Shown here piece by piece: positions 33,147 to 41,062 of a stretch of DNA of 64,000 nucleotides. The notes below the pieces were generated by a model, which had not been told where the DNA came from, did no database searches, and saw nothing but the letters and a program-made list of their open reading frames with translations. The position numbers and the translations under genes are program-made. Positions within the stretch are counted from its first letter, which is position 1. Every line of letters begins with the position of its first letter. The DNA comes from Streptomyces catenulae (GTDB lineage: Bacteria > Actinomycetota > Actinomycetes > Streptomycetales > Streptomycetaceae): contig NZ_JODY01000006.1 in the NCBI RefSeq assembly GCF_000718015.1, positions 1 through 64,000 of the forward strand, given 5' to 3'.

Positions 33147-34486
33147 CGGGCGGCCTCCCGTCCCGCCTCACCGGGCGGCTGCGCGGCCGGTGCGCGGAGC
33201 AGCACCCGCGCGGCGCGGCGCCCGGACGCGTCGAGCACATCCATCGTCCAGCCCGCCACCTCCAGGGTGTCGCCCTCGGTCGGGATGCGGCCCAGACCGG
33301 CGGCGATCACCCCGGCGAGCGTTTCGTACGGGCCCTCGGGCAGCCGCAGTCCGATGCGGGCGAGCTGGTCGGTGCGGGCGGCGCCGTCCGCGTGGTAGAG
33401 GGCGTGGCCCTCGGGGTCGCTGCCCGCCGCGGCGAGGTCGGGGGTCTCCATCGGGTCGTGTTCGTCGCGGACCTCGCCGACGACCTCCTCGACGATGTCC
33501 TCCAGGGTGACGACGCCCGCGGTGCCGCCGTACTCGTCGATGACCACGGCCATGGTCCGCTTGCCGGAGAGCCGGTCGAGGAGTTGGTCGACCGGGAGGG
33601 TCGCCGGGACCAGCAGCGGTTCGCGCAGCAGGTCGGAGACCGGGCGGCGGGCGCGCAGCTGGGCCGGGATGGCCAGTACGTCCTTGATGTGTGCGACGCC
33701 GACGACTCCGTCGAGGCTGCCGCGGTAGACGGGGAAGCGGGACAGTCCGGTCGCCCGGGTCGCGTTGGCGACGTCCTCGGCGTTGGCCTGCAGGTCCAGG
33801 GCGGTGACCTGGACGCGGGGGGTCATGACGTTCTCGGCGGTGAGACCGGGGAGGTTGAGGGTGCGGACGAACAGCTCGGCGGTGTCCGGCTCCAGCGCGC
33901 CCTCCTTGGCGGAGTGCCGGGCCAGCGCCACCAGCTCCTGCGGCCCGCGGGCGGACGCCAGCTCCTCGGCGGGCTCCAGCCCCATCCGGCGCACCGTGCG
34001 GTTGGCGGTGGCGTTGAGGTGGGCGATGAGCGGGGAGAACGCGGCGCTGAACGTCCGCTGCACCCCGGCGACCCGCTTGGCGACCGGCAGCGGGCTGGAG
34101 ATCGCCCAGTTCTTGGGGACCAGCTCGCCGACGACCATCAGGACGACGGTGGAGACCGCGGTGCCGAGGATCAGCGCCACGGACTGGGCGGCGGTGTGCG
34201 ACAGGCCGATCGCGTCGAGCGGTCCGGCGAGCAGGGTGGCCAGCGCGGGCTTGGAGAGCATGCCGATGACCAGGCCGGTCACGGTGATGCCCAGCTGGGC
34301 GCCGGAGAGCTGGAAGGTCAGACGGCGGACGGCCTTGAGCGCGCTCTCCGCACCGCGCTCACCGCGCTCCGCGGCGCGTTCGAGATCGCTGCGCTCGACG
34401 GTGGTCAACGAGAATTCGGCGGCGACGAAGACGCCGCAGGCCAGCGTCAGCAGAAGCGCCACGGCCAGGAGGAGCAGCTCGGTCAT
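33143..34486 (-). CDS. CNNM/CorC family membrane protein, full length
   Basis: A 447-residue paralogue of the adjacent gene, with DUF21 membrane domain (about 1-180; ACGVFVAAEFSLTTVERSDLERAAERG), a CBS pair (about 215-335; ENVMTPRVQVTALD, SRFPVYRGSLDGVVGVAHIKDVL, VVIDEYGGTAGVVTLEDIVEEVVGEVRDEHD) and the C-terminal CorC_HlyC domain (about 350-430). ATG 34486 follows GGAGGT; an upstream in-frame extension of 23 residues is rejected. First gene of a coupled pair, likely in Mg/Co homeostasis by family knowledge, although some members act only as regulators. Confidence 0.9.
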   Translation of the reverse strand: MTELLLLAVALLLTLACGVFVAAEFSLTTVERSDLERAAERGERGAESALKAVRRLTFQLSGAQLGITVTGLVIGMLSKPALATLLAGPLDAIGLSHTAAQSVALILGTAVSTVVLMVVGELVPKNWAISSPLPVAKRVAGVQRTFSAAFSPLIAHLNATANRTVRRMGLEPAEELASARGPQELVALARHSAKEGALEPDTAELFVRTLNLPGLTAENVMTPRVQVTALDLQANAEDVANATRATGLSRFPVYRGSLDGVVGVAHIKDVLAIPAQLRARRPVSDLLREPLLVPATLPVDQLLDRLSGKRTMAVVIDEYGGTAGVVTLEDIVEEVVGEVRDEHDPMETPDLAAAGSDPEGHALYHADGAARTDQLARIGLRLPEGPYETLAGVIAAGLGRIPTEGDTLEVAGWTMDVLDASGRRAARVLLRAPAAQPPGEAGREAAR

Positions 34487-34713
34487 CGGGTCACCTCCGT
34501 CCCATGATCGAACAGGATCCGGAGGTTCGCGCTCTGTCGCGAGCGGGCTCGGCAACTGGGAGGTTCGCCCATGGCTGGACGCTCACACACCTTTCGCAGG
34601 GGGAGTCGTACGGGCGCCGGATGCGCCTGCGTACAGGAGAAGGAACCCCACCATGGTAAAGGGTCGGCAAAAGTGCGGGCGGTGAGCGCGGTGTGGGGCT
34701 AATGGGCACGCGG

Positions 34714-34743
34714 AAGGGGCCGCCTCCCGGGAGGCGGCCCCTT
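34714..34743. terminator. Perfect 30-bp palindromic terminator
   Basis: AAGGGGCCGCCTCCC at 34714-34728 is followed at once by its complement to 34743, a 15-bp stem. It lies 41 bases after the acyltransferase stop on the minus strand and insulates it from the CNNM operon. The rest of 34487-34783 shows no gene. Confidence 0.8.
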
Positions 34744-34783
34744 CGTGGTGGCTCCGCGGCTGCCCGCGGGGTGCTCCGGCGCG

Positions 34784-36034
34784 TCACACGCCGCTGGGCA
34801 CCGGTCGCGGCGGCGTCTCCGCGCCGCCGGTCGAGGGCTGCCGCGGCGGTGCGCCGTCGCCGTCCGCGCGGTCCGCCGGGTACATCCCGCGGGTGAGTTG
34901 GCGCCGCAGCGCGCGCCCGGCGGGGCGGTCGACGAGGCGGTACAGGGCGTAGGAGAGCAGCAGTGCGAAGCCGAGCCCCGCCGCCACCGACGGCAGCAGC
35001 CCGAGCCCCGGGGCCACCTGGAGGAGCCCCTTCGCCACCGGAACGCCGATGCTCTGGTGCACCAGATAGAACGGATAGGTGAGCGCGCCCGCCGTCACGA
35101 GGGCGCGCCACCGTATCCGGGCCAGCGGGCCGAACGCCGCGAGCGCCAGCACGACGAGGAAGAAGGTCAGCAGCGCGGCACACGCGGACCAGGAGAGCGC
35201 GCCGCCCGCGGCGGGCTTCACGGTGTGCGAGGCCACCCGTCCGTGCAGCACGGTCAGCTCGTAGCACCAGGCGAACCCGGCCAGCAGCCACAGCACGATG
35301 TTCTGCCCGAAGCGGTGCATCAGGTAGAGCGCGATCCCGGTGACGAACAGGCCCGCGTACTGGCTCAGCACCACCGCGTCGAGCTCCTTGGAGTGCAGCT
35401 CACGGGCGAGCAGCGCCAGCGTCAGCCAGGCGCCGCAGAACGCGATCATGCGGCGGTAGGTCAGCCCGATGAAGAGCATCAGCGCCATCAGCAGGTAGAA
35501 ACGCGCCTCCACCCACAGCGTCCAGGCGACCCCGTCGATCAGTGTGAGCCCCATCGGGCCCGGCGCCATCGTCAGATTGCCCAGCACCGTCCGGGGATCG
35601 ATCGGCGTCGCCGCCTCCAGATGCGCCACCCGCGCGGTCGCCACCAGGGCGACGACCAGCAGCACCGCGCACCAGTACGTGGGGAAGAGCCGGGACACCC
35701 GCGAGACGACGAACTGCGCCGGGGTCCGTCCCCAGCAGCTCATACAGATCACGAAGCCGCTGATCAGGAAGAAGAACTCCACACCGAGCCAGCCGTACCG
35801 GCTCACCTCGTGCAGCGCCGGAACGGTCTCCCGCAGGTCGTACTTCCCCCAGAAGTGCGGGGTGGTCGTCCCCAGGAAGTGGTACGCGGCGACCGCGACG
35901 GCGGCCACCAGCCGCAGCCCGTCGATGGCGGCCAGCCGCGTCCCGCCGCCCTGGGGCAGGGAACTCCCCTCCGTCCGGTCCGGCGCGGACGGGCGCCCCT
36001 TCCGGGCGGGAAGTAGCGAAGTGCCCCTGAGCAC
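34784..36034 (-). CDS. Integral membrane acyltransferase, family 3
   Basis: A 416-residue, roughly ten-helix protein of the acyltransferase-3 (OafA/NodX-like) family, which moves acyl groups onto surface glycans, antibiotics or lipids. The N-terminal signature RLAAIDGLRLVAAVAVAAYHFLG contains the proposed active-site histidine; GVEFFFLISGFVICMS and RLFPTYW follow. The C-terminal 40 residues are polar and Pro-rich. GTG 36034 is preferred, since GGAGGA lies 6 bases upstream; a longer frame from GTG 36061 lacks a site. The AT-rich palindrome at 36096-36120 probably belongs to its promoter. Acyl donor and acceptor are unknown. Confidence 0.85.
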   Translation of the reverse strand: MLRGTSLLPARKGRPSAPDRTEGSSLPQGGGTRLAAIDGLRLVAAVAVAAYHFLGTTTPHFWGKYDLRETVPALHEVSRYGWLGVEFFFLISGFVICMSCWGRTPAQFVVSRVSRLFPTYWCAVLLVVALVATARVAHLEAATPIDPRTVLGNLTMAPGPMGLTLIDGVAWTLWVEARFYLLMALMLFIGLTYRRMIAFCGAWLTLALLARELHSKELDAVVLSQYAGLFVTGIALYLMHRFGQNIVLWLLAGFAWCYELTVLHGRVASHTVKPAAGGALSWSACAALLTFFLVVLALAAFGPLARIRWRALVTAGALTYPFYLVHQSIGVPVAKGLLQVAPGLGLLPSVAAGLGFALLLSYALYRLVDRPAGRALRRQLTRGMYPADRADGDGAPPRQPSTGGAETPPRPVPSGV

Positions 36035-36095
36035 GGTGGTCCTCCAGAACGAGTCGAACACCCCGCCGGACGACGGGAGGGCCGACTATATAACG

Positions 36096-36120
36096 CGTGT
36101 ATACCCATGATGTATATACG
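36096..36120. promoter_or_regulatory. AT-rich inverted repeat upstream of the acyltransferase
   Basis: CGTGTATAC at 36096-36104 and GTATATACG at 36112-36120 match at 8 of 9 positions around a 7-base centre. With the neighbouring CTATATAA it forms a markedly AT-rich patch in very GC-rich DNA. TATAGT on the minus strand (36085-36090) could be a -10 box for the acyltransferase. The binding protein is unknown. Confidence 0.55.
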
Positions 36121-36180
36121 GAGGGGATAGGGGAGTGCGGTCCATCAACTCCACTGTGTGCGAGGCGAGTTGGGGCGGTG

Positions 36181-36233
36181 AAAGAAAAAAGAGGGCTTCC
36201 CGTCGGACTCGGATGGTCCGGCGGGAAGCCCTC
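36181..36233 (-). terminator. Intrinsic terminator of the GNAT gene
   Basis: GAGGGCTTCCCG at 36191-36202 and CGGGAAGCCCTC at 36222-36233 form a perfect 12-bp stem, extended inward by CGGAC/GTCCG. Read on the minus strand it is followed by TTTTTTCTTT (36181-36190), a full rho-independent terminator 18 bases after the GNAT stop. Confidence 0.9.
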
Positions 36234-36251
36234 CGGGGTGCGGTGTGCCGC

Positions 36252-36686
36252 TCAGCCCTCCACGGGGAGCGGCTTCACCCAGCGGCGCCAGTGGTCCTCG
36301 CGGTGGTAGCCCGCGGCGGCCCAGGTGTGGTGCGCCGGTTCGTTGGCCTCCAGGACCATCGCATCGATCCGGCGCCCGCCCAGCGCCCGGAACCGCTCCT
36401 GCGCCGCGCCCATGAGGGCGGAGGCGACGCCCTGCCGCCGGTGTCCGGGGGCGACCGCCAGCCGGTACGCCGAGCACCGCCAGCCGTCGAACCCGGCGAT
36501 GACCGTCCCCACCAACTCCCCGTCCCGCTCGGCCAGCAGCAGGGACTCGGGGTCGCGGGTGAGCAGGCGGGTCATACCCTCGTGGTCGTCGCTGATGCTG
36601 GTGCCCTCCGCCGCCGTACGCCAGAAGTGGAGTACGGCGTCGATGTCGGAGAGGCGGGCGTGGCGGATACCGAGATGATCACTCAT
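36252..36686 (-). CDS. GNAT family N-acetyltransferase
   Basis: A 144-residue single-domain acetyltransferase. The acetyl-CoA loop is in YRLAVAPGHRRQGVASALMGAAQERFRALG (Q/RxxGxG/A as RRQGVA), with LVGTVIAGFDGW as beta-4 and ANEPAHHTWAAAGYHRED as the terminal motif B region, similar to RimI-like ribosomal-protein acetyltransferases. Substrate cannot be assigned. Monocistronic, with a clear intrinsic terminator. Confidence 0.9.
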   Translation of the reverse strand: MSDHLGIRHARLSDIDAVLHFWRTAAEGTSISDDHEGMTRLLTRDPESLLLAERDGELVGTVIAGFDGWRCSAYRLAVAPGHRRQGVASALMGAAQERFRALGGRRIDAMVLEANEPAHHTWAAAGYHREDHWRRWVKPLPVEG

Positions 36687-36778
36687 GGCGCCATCCCATC
36701 AACGGCCACGTCCGCACGTCGAACCCTTTCCACGATGCGGGCGGCCGGACGCCGCGGCGCCCGACCGGCCCCCGGCGG

Positions 36779-37675
36779 TCAGCCGCGCCGCACCTCCTCG
36801 ATCACCGGCGCGAACTCCTCCATGACCGGATCCAGCACCGTGATGTACGAGAACCCGAACCGCTCGCGGTGCCCGCGGAGTTGGTCGGCGATCTCGGCGG
36901 GCGTCCCGATGAGCAGTGTCGGCACCTCCAGCAGCTGCTCCGCGTCGAGCCCCAGACCCTGCGCCGCCAGCTCCCGGGCCGCGCCCCGGCGGTCATCGGT
37001 CACCACCACCCGCTGGGCGAGGATGTTCCGCTCGGCCGGTGCGGTGCGCCCGGCGACCTCCTCGTACCGCGCGTAGCGGGCCACCGACTCCGCCACCTCC
37101 TCGGCGGAGAGCAGCTCCAGCGTGCCCTCGGGGCGCCCCGGGGCCTGCCGGACGCCGGAGAACGCGGTGATCCCGGCGTGGGTGGCGGCCAGCCGCAGCA
37201 TCCGCGGGCCGTTGCCGCCGATCAGCAGCGGCGGACCCGGTTGCTGCGCCGGTCGCGGGGCGACGGCCGGATCGGCCAGCAGCCGGCCCAACTCCTCGAC
37301 GGTGCGGGTCAGACGGTCGACGCGCTCACCGGCGGAGCCCCAGGGCAGCCCCGCCTTCTCGTGCTCGGCGCGGACGTAGCCGGTGCCCAGGCCCAGCTCC
37401 AGTCGCCCGCCGGTGAGGGCGTCGGTGGTCGCCACCTCGCGGGCGAGCAGCGCGGGGTTGGTGAAGCCCGCGTTGAGGACGAAGGTGCCGACCCGTGGCC
37501 GGGACGTCACCTCCGCGGCGGTGATCAACGCCGGGAACGGCGCCGGGCGGCCGAGATGATCCGGTACGAGCAGTACGTCGTAGCCCAGCTCCTCGGCCCG
37601 TCGGCAGGTACGGCGCCAGGTGGCACCGGTGTCGAGGGTGAGGATGTTGAGCCCGAAACGGAACGGTCGGGACAT
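36779..37675 (-). CDS. LLM-class F420-dependent oxidoreductase
   Basis: A 298-residue TIM-barrel oxidoreductase of the luciferase-like family. The opening RPFRFGLNILTLDTGATWRRTCRRAEELGYDVLLVPDHLGRPAPFPAL resembles the F420-dependent MSMEG_2516-type subgroup; GGRLELGLGTGYVRAEHEKAG and LLIGGNGPRMLRLAATHAG are family markers. It would use reduced F420 rather than FMN, as is usual in actinomycetes, to reduce an unknown substrate. AGGGGG precedes ATG 37675. Two TGGCGCCA palindromes lie 140-170 bases upstream and might link its control to the divergent RHH gene. Confidence 0.88.
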   Translation of the reverse strand: MSRPFRFGLNILTLDTGATWRRTCRRAEELGYDVLLVPDHLGRPAPFPALITAAEVTSRPRVGTFVLNAGFTNPALLAREVATTDALTGGRLELGLGTGYVRAEHEKAGLPWGSAGERVDRLTRTVEELGRLLADPAVAPRPAQQPGPPLLIGGNGPRMLRLAATHAGITAFSGVRQAPGRPEGTLELLSAEEVAESVARYARYEEVAGRTAPAERNILAQRVVVTDDRRGAARELAAQGLGLDAEQLLEVPTLLIGTPAEIADQLRGHRERFGFSYITVLDPVMEEFAPVIEEVRRG

Positions 37676-37815
37676 GGGACCCCCTTGGCGTCGGGTACCC
37701 AAGGCCCGGTACCCGTGGGCGTGTTCGGATACGTCCGACGCGCTTATGCAACCACGGGCGCCGCCGGTGCGGGGCGGTCTTCGGGGAGTGCGCGGCGGTG
37801 TCGCGCGGCATGGGG

Positions 37816-37843
37816 TGGCGCCATGTGGCATCACGTGGCGCCA
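37816..37843. promoter_or_regulatory. Distal pair of TGGCGCCA palindromes
   Basis: Two perfect 8-bp palindromes, TGGCGCCA at 37816-37823 and 37836-37843, are spaced 20 bp start to start. They match the pair overlapping the RHH gene promoter (37983-38012) and lie between that gene and the divergent LLM oxidoreductase. They are likely binding sites of the RHH protein. Confidence 0.65.
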
Positions 37844-37975
37844 TACGGTGCCCTCGTGTGCCACTTCGGGTGGGAAGGGGTGCCCGCCGACGCCTTGCCG
37901 ACTACCGGAATTTCCACGTTATGGCAGGTCAGCCGGGTGATCCGACACTCCTCCCGTTTGCGTCACCGGAGGAGC

Positions 37976-38013
37976 TTGCGCATGGCGCCATTCTGGTGCC
38001 ACTATGGCGCCAT
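37976..38013 (+). promoter_or_regulatory. RHH gene promoter with two ATGGCGCCAT operators
   Basis: ATGGCGCCAT occurs at 37982-37991 and 38004-38013, 22 bp apart; the second includes the start codon. TTGCGC at 37976-37981, an 18-base spacer and CACTAT at 38000-38005 form a possible promoter whose transcript would begin at or next to ATG 38012, that is leaderless. The operators therefore cover the spacer and the start site, ideal for repression. Confidence 0.65.
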
Positions 38014-38524
38014 GGATCTCACCCCGTATGTCGACACCCTCCGCCGTGAGCTTGCGGTGGCCGCCGAGGCCGGTGGGGAGGAGGCCCGCGAAATGGCGGA
38101 GCGGCTGACCGCCCCGCTGGAGTCGGCGAGCCGGTTGGCGATGCTGCATGTGCTCTCCGCCGCGATGGACGAGATCACCCGGGAGCTGGCGCCGGGCTCG
38201 GTCGATGTGCGGTTGCGGGGGCTGGACCCGGACTTCGTGGTGACCCCGCCGCCCGCCGCCCCCGCGACGGAGACCGCCGCGCCGGTCGAACCGCCCGTGG
38301 CGCAGCCGCCCGCCGAGGGCGACGACGGCGGCACCGCCCGCGTCAACCTCCGGCTGCCGGCCGCCCTCAAGGCGCGCGCCGAGGAGGCCGCGGGCCGCGA
38401 AGGGCTGTCGGTCAACGCCTGGCTGGTGCGGGCGGTGTCGTCCGCGGTGGACGGCGGGCCCCGCCCGGCCGCCGCCCAGCGCTCCCGGACGGTCGGCCAG
38501 AGCTTCACCGGCTGGGTGCGCTAG
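38012..38524 (+). CDS. Ribbon-helix-helix (HicB-like) DNA-binding protein
   Basis: A 170-residue protein. The N-terminal helical part (MDLTPYVDTLRRELAVAAEAGGEEAREMAERLTAPLESASRLAMLHVLSAA) is followed by a Pro/Ala linker (about 80-105) and a C-terminal RHH domain (about 108-150; TARVNLRLPAALKARAEEAAGREGLSVNAWLVRAVSSAV). Proteins of this shape are often annotated as HicB-type antitoxins in Streptomyces, but no toxin gene is adjacent; the next gene is DUF4097. ATG 38012 is the usual start and suits a leaderless message. An in-frame ATG at 37982 with GGAGGAG 7 bases upstream is the alternative and would add ten odd residues encoded by the operator. Confidence 0.8.
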   Translation: MDLTPYVDTLRRELAVAAEAGGEEAREMAERLTAPLESASRLAMLHVLSAAMDEITRELAPGSVDVRLRGLDPDFVVTPPPAAPATETAAPVEPPVAQPPAEGDDGGTARVNLRLPAALKARAEEAAGREGLSVNAWLVRAVSSAVDGGPRPAAAQRSRTVGQSFTGWVR

Positions 38525-38625
38525 GCGGCCCGGCCGCACCCGCGGAAGTACCGCCGCACCCGGACCACTTCACACCGTCCCCCACGGGTGGGGACGTTCC
38601 CAGGACTCACGAGGACGGTTCAGCC

Positions 38626-39471
38626 ATGCCTTCTTTCGACACCTCCGGGCCGATCGCGGTCACCGCTCATCTGGACGCCGGATCCCTCCAGCTCCTGGCG
38701 GGTGAGCGCCGTGACACGGTCGTCGACGTCCGGCCCCGCGACCCGAAGCGCGATCAGGACGTCCGCGCCGCCGAACAGGCCGAAGTCGCCTTCGCGGGCG
38801 GGGTGCTGACGGTCAGGACACCCAAGCCGCGGTACCGCCTCGGGCGGACCGGCACCGTCGATGTGACCGTCGAACTGCCCGCGGGCTCGGACGTCGAGAT
38901 GACCGGCGCCTGGGTGCAGGTGCTGGGCGAGGGGCGGCTCGGCGAGGTCCGCGTCAAGACCTCCGCCGGTGACGTCCGGCTCGATACGACCGGGCCGCTC
39001 CGGCTCACCGCCGCGCACGGCTCGGTCAACGTCGGGCGGGTCGCGGGCGCGGCGGAGATCGCCACCAGCTCCGGCAGTCTGCGCGTGGGGACCGTCGACG
39101 GTCCGGCGACCCTGAAGAACTCGCACGGCACCACGACCGTCGCCGCCGTGACGGGGGAGCTGAAGGTCAGCGGCGCCCACGGGGACATCGACATCGCCCG
39201 GGCCGAGGGGCCGGTCACCGCGACCACCGCCCACGGCACCCTGCGGCTCGCCGATGTCGCCCGCGGCAGCGTGCAGTTGGAGACCGCCTCCGGCTCCATC
39301 GAGGTCGGCATCCGCGAGGGCACCGCCGCCTGGATCGACGCCTCCTCCGCCTCCGGTCAGGTGCGTAACGCGCTCACCTCCGCGGAGACCCCGGGCGGGG
39401 CCGAGGACACGGTCGAGATCCACGCCCGCACCCGCCACGGCAACATCGAGATCCTCCGCGCCCGGCGCTGA
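38626..39471 (+). CDS. DUF4097 family beta-repeat protein
   Basis: A 281-residue protein made of short beta-repeat turns, each about 20 residues (GEVRVKTSAGDVRLDTTGPLRLTAAHGSVNVGRVAG, IATSSGSLRVGTVDG, and so on), expected to fold as a right-handed beta-helix or adhesin-like stack typical of DUF4097. There is no signal peptide. Function is unknown. It lies 101 bases after the RHH gene on the same strand and is probably co-transcribed, as in other streptomycetes, so it may be the effector of the RHH-controlled unit. Confidence 0.85.
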   Translation: MPSFDTSGPIAVTAHLDAGSLQLLAGERRDTVVDVRPRDPKRDQDVRAAEQAEVAFAGGVLTVRTPKPRYRLGRTGTVDVTVELPAGSDVEMTGAWVQVLGEGRLGEVRVKTSAGDVRLDTTGPLRLTAAHGSVNVGRVAGAAEIATSSGSLRVGTVDGPATLKNSHGTTTVAAVTGELKVSGAHGDIDIARAEGPVTATTAHGTLRLADVARGSVQLETASGSIEVGIREGTAAWIDASSASGQVRNALTSAETPGGAEDTVEIHARTRHGNIEILRARR

Positions 39472-39666
39472 CCACCGGAGGGCCGCCGCCCGGCCGTCCC
39501 TTCCGCCCCCGCCGGGGGAAAGGTTCCGCACTCTCGCATGTACCTTCCGCCGCACGGGCCCATCCGTGTCATGCCCATGTCCCAGCGCTACTCCGCCCTG
39601 CGGCGCCACACCACCGTGCGGCGCCGCCCCGCCACCCCGTGCCGTTCCGCCACGAAAGGGCACCCC

Positions 39667-40902
39667 ATGTCCGCCACCGCACCCACCCCCGGCCTTCCCA
39701 CCGAGCGCGACGCCGGTCCCTTCGCCCCGCCGCGCGCGATATCCCGGATGCGCGAGGCGCGCCCGGTCAGCCCGCTGCGCTTCCCCGACGGGCACGAGGG
39801 CTGGCTGGTCACCGGCCACGAGGAGGCCCGGCGGCTGCTCGCCGACAACCGGTTCAGCTCCCGCCAGGACCTCGGCATCCTCCACGTCCCGTACGAGACG
39901 CCGGGCATGCCCGTACCGACCGCACCGTCGCCGCAGGTGCCGGGCCTGTTCATCGCCATGGACCCGCCGGACCACACCCGGCTGCGGCGCAAGCTGACCG
40001 GCGCGTTCACCGTACGGCGGATGCGGAGCCTCGAAGCGCACCTCGCCGACCTCGTCGAACGGCAGCTGGACGCCCTCGCGCGGCTGACCCCGCCGGTCGA
40101 TCTGGTCGCGGAGTTCGCGCTGCCGGTGCCCTCGCTGGTCATCTGCGAACTGCTCGGCGTCCCCTACGAGGACCGCGGCACCTTCCAGGCGAACTCCGCC
40201 CGTTTCATGCTCAAGGAGGTCTCGCTGGAGGAGAAGATGGCCGCGTACGGCGCGCTCACCGGCTACCTCGCCGAACTGGTCACCCGCAAACGCGCCGCAC
40301 CGGGCGACGACCTCCTCTCCGATCTGGCCCGCGACGGCGACCTCACCGTCGAGGAGCTGACCGGCGTCGCCTTCCTGCTGCTGCTCGCGGGCCACGAGAC
40401 CACCGCCAACATGCTGGGCCTGGGCACATTCGCCCTCCTGGAGAACCCCGGGCAGCTCGCCGCGGTGCGCGCCGACCCGGAGCTGCTGCCGGGCGCCGTC
40501 GAGGAGCTGCTGCGGTACCTCTCCGTCGCCGACCTCTTCTACCGCTACGCCACCGAGGACATCGAGCTGGGCGGCGTCACCGTCCCCGCGGGCTCGACCG
40601 TCGTCGTCTCCCTGCTCGCCGCCGACCGCGACCCCCGCCGCTTCGCGGAGCCCGACACCCTCGACCTCCACCGCAACGCCCGCGGCCACCTCGCCTTCGG
40701 GCACGGCGTCCACCAGTGCCTCGGGCAGCAACTGGCCCGGATCGAGATGCGTGCCGCACTCGGCGGACTGCTGCGCCGCTTCCCGGACCTCGCCCTCGCC
40801 GTCCCCGCCGCCGAGGTGCCGCTGCGGACCGACATGACCGTCTACGGCGTCCACGCCCTGCCGGTCACCTGGACGGAGACGGCCCGGCGCCCCGGCGCGT
40901 GA
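39667..40902 (+). CDS. Cytochrome P450
   Basis: A 411-residue soluble bacterial P450 monooxygenase. The oxygen-activating I-helix is LLLAGHETTANML; the K-helix ExxR is EELLRY; the heme loop is FGHGVHQCLGQQLAR with the iron-ligand cysteine C351. Length and N-terminus place it in the common CYP105/CYP107-like group. It needs ferredoxin and a reductase, neither encoded nearby. ATG 39667 follows GAAAGG; the longer frame from 39538 has no support. Substrate unknown; no biosynthetic cluster surrounds it, so a detoxifying or tailoring role elsewhere is possible. Confidence 0.93.
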   Translation: MSATAPTPGLPTERDAGPFAPPRAISRMREARPVSPLRFPDGHEGWLVTGHEEARRLLADNRFSSRQDLGILHVPYETPGMPVPTAPSPQVPGLFIAMDPPDHTRLRRKLTGAFTVRRMRSLEAHLADLVERQLDALARLTPPVDLVAEFALPVPSLVICELLGVPYEDRGTFQANSARFMLKEVSLEEKMAAYGALTGYLAELVTRKRAAPGDDLLSDLARDGDLTVEELTGVAFLLLLAGHETTANMLGLGTFALLENPGQLAAVRADPELLPGAVEELLRYLSVADLFYRYATEDIELGGVTVPAGSTVVVSLLAADRDPRRFAEPDTLDLHRNARGHLAFGHGVHQCLGQQLARIEMRAALGGLLRRFPDLALAVPAAEVPLRTDMTVYGVHALPVTWTETARRPGA

Positions 40903-41062
40903 CGACGGGCGGCACGGCTCTGTGTGAGCCGTATCGCTCGAAGTGGCCTCGCCCGTACGGGCGTACGCCCCGTGCCGTACCGTGACCGGGCCACTGACCT
41001 GTCGGAAGTCCGCCGCCTCGATGCATCCGGTGCGACGGCCCGGAAGCACCGGAGAGACGACT

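Noticed and set aside
37816..38013. Short regularly spaced repeats as a CRISPR or iteron array
   Set aside because: Only four 8-10 bp palindromes in two pairs, no long repeat or uniform spacer, and they fit an RHH operator.
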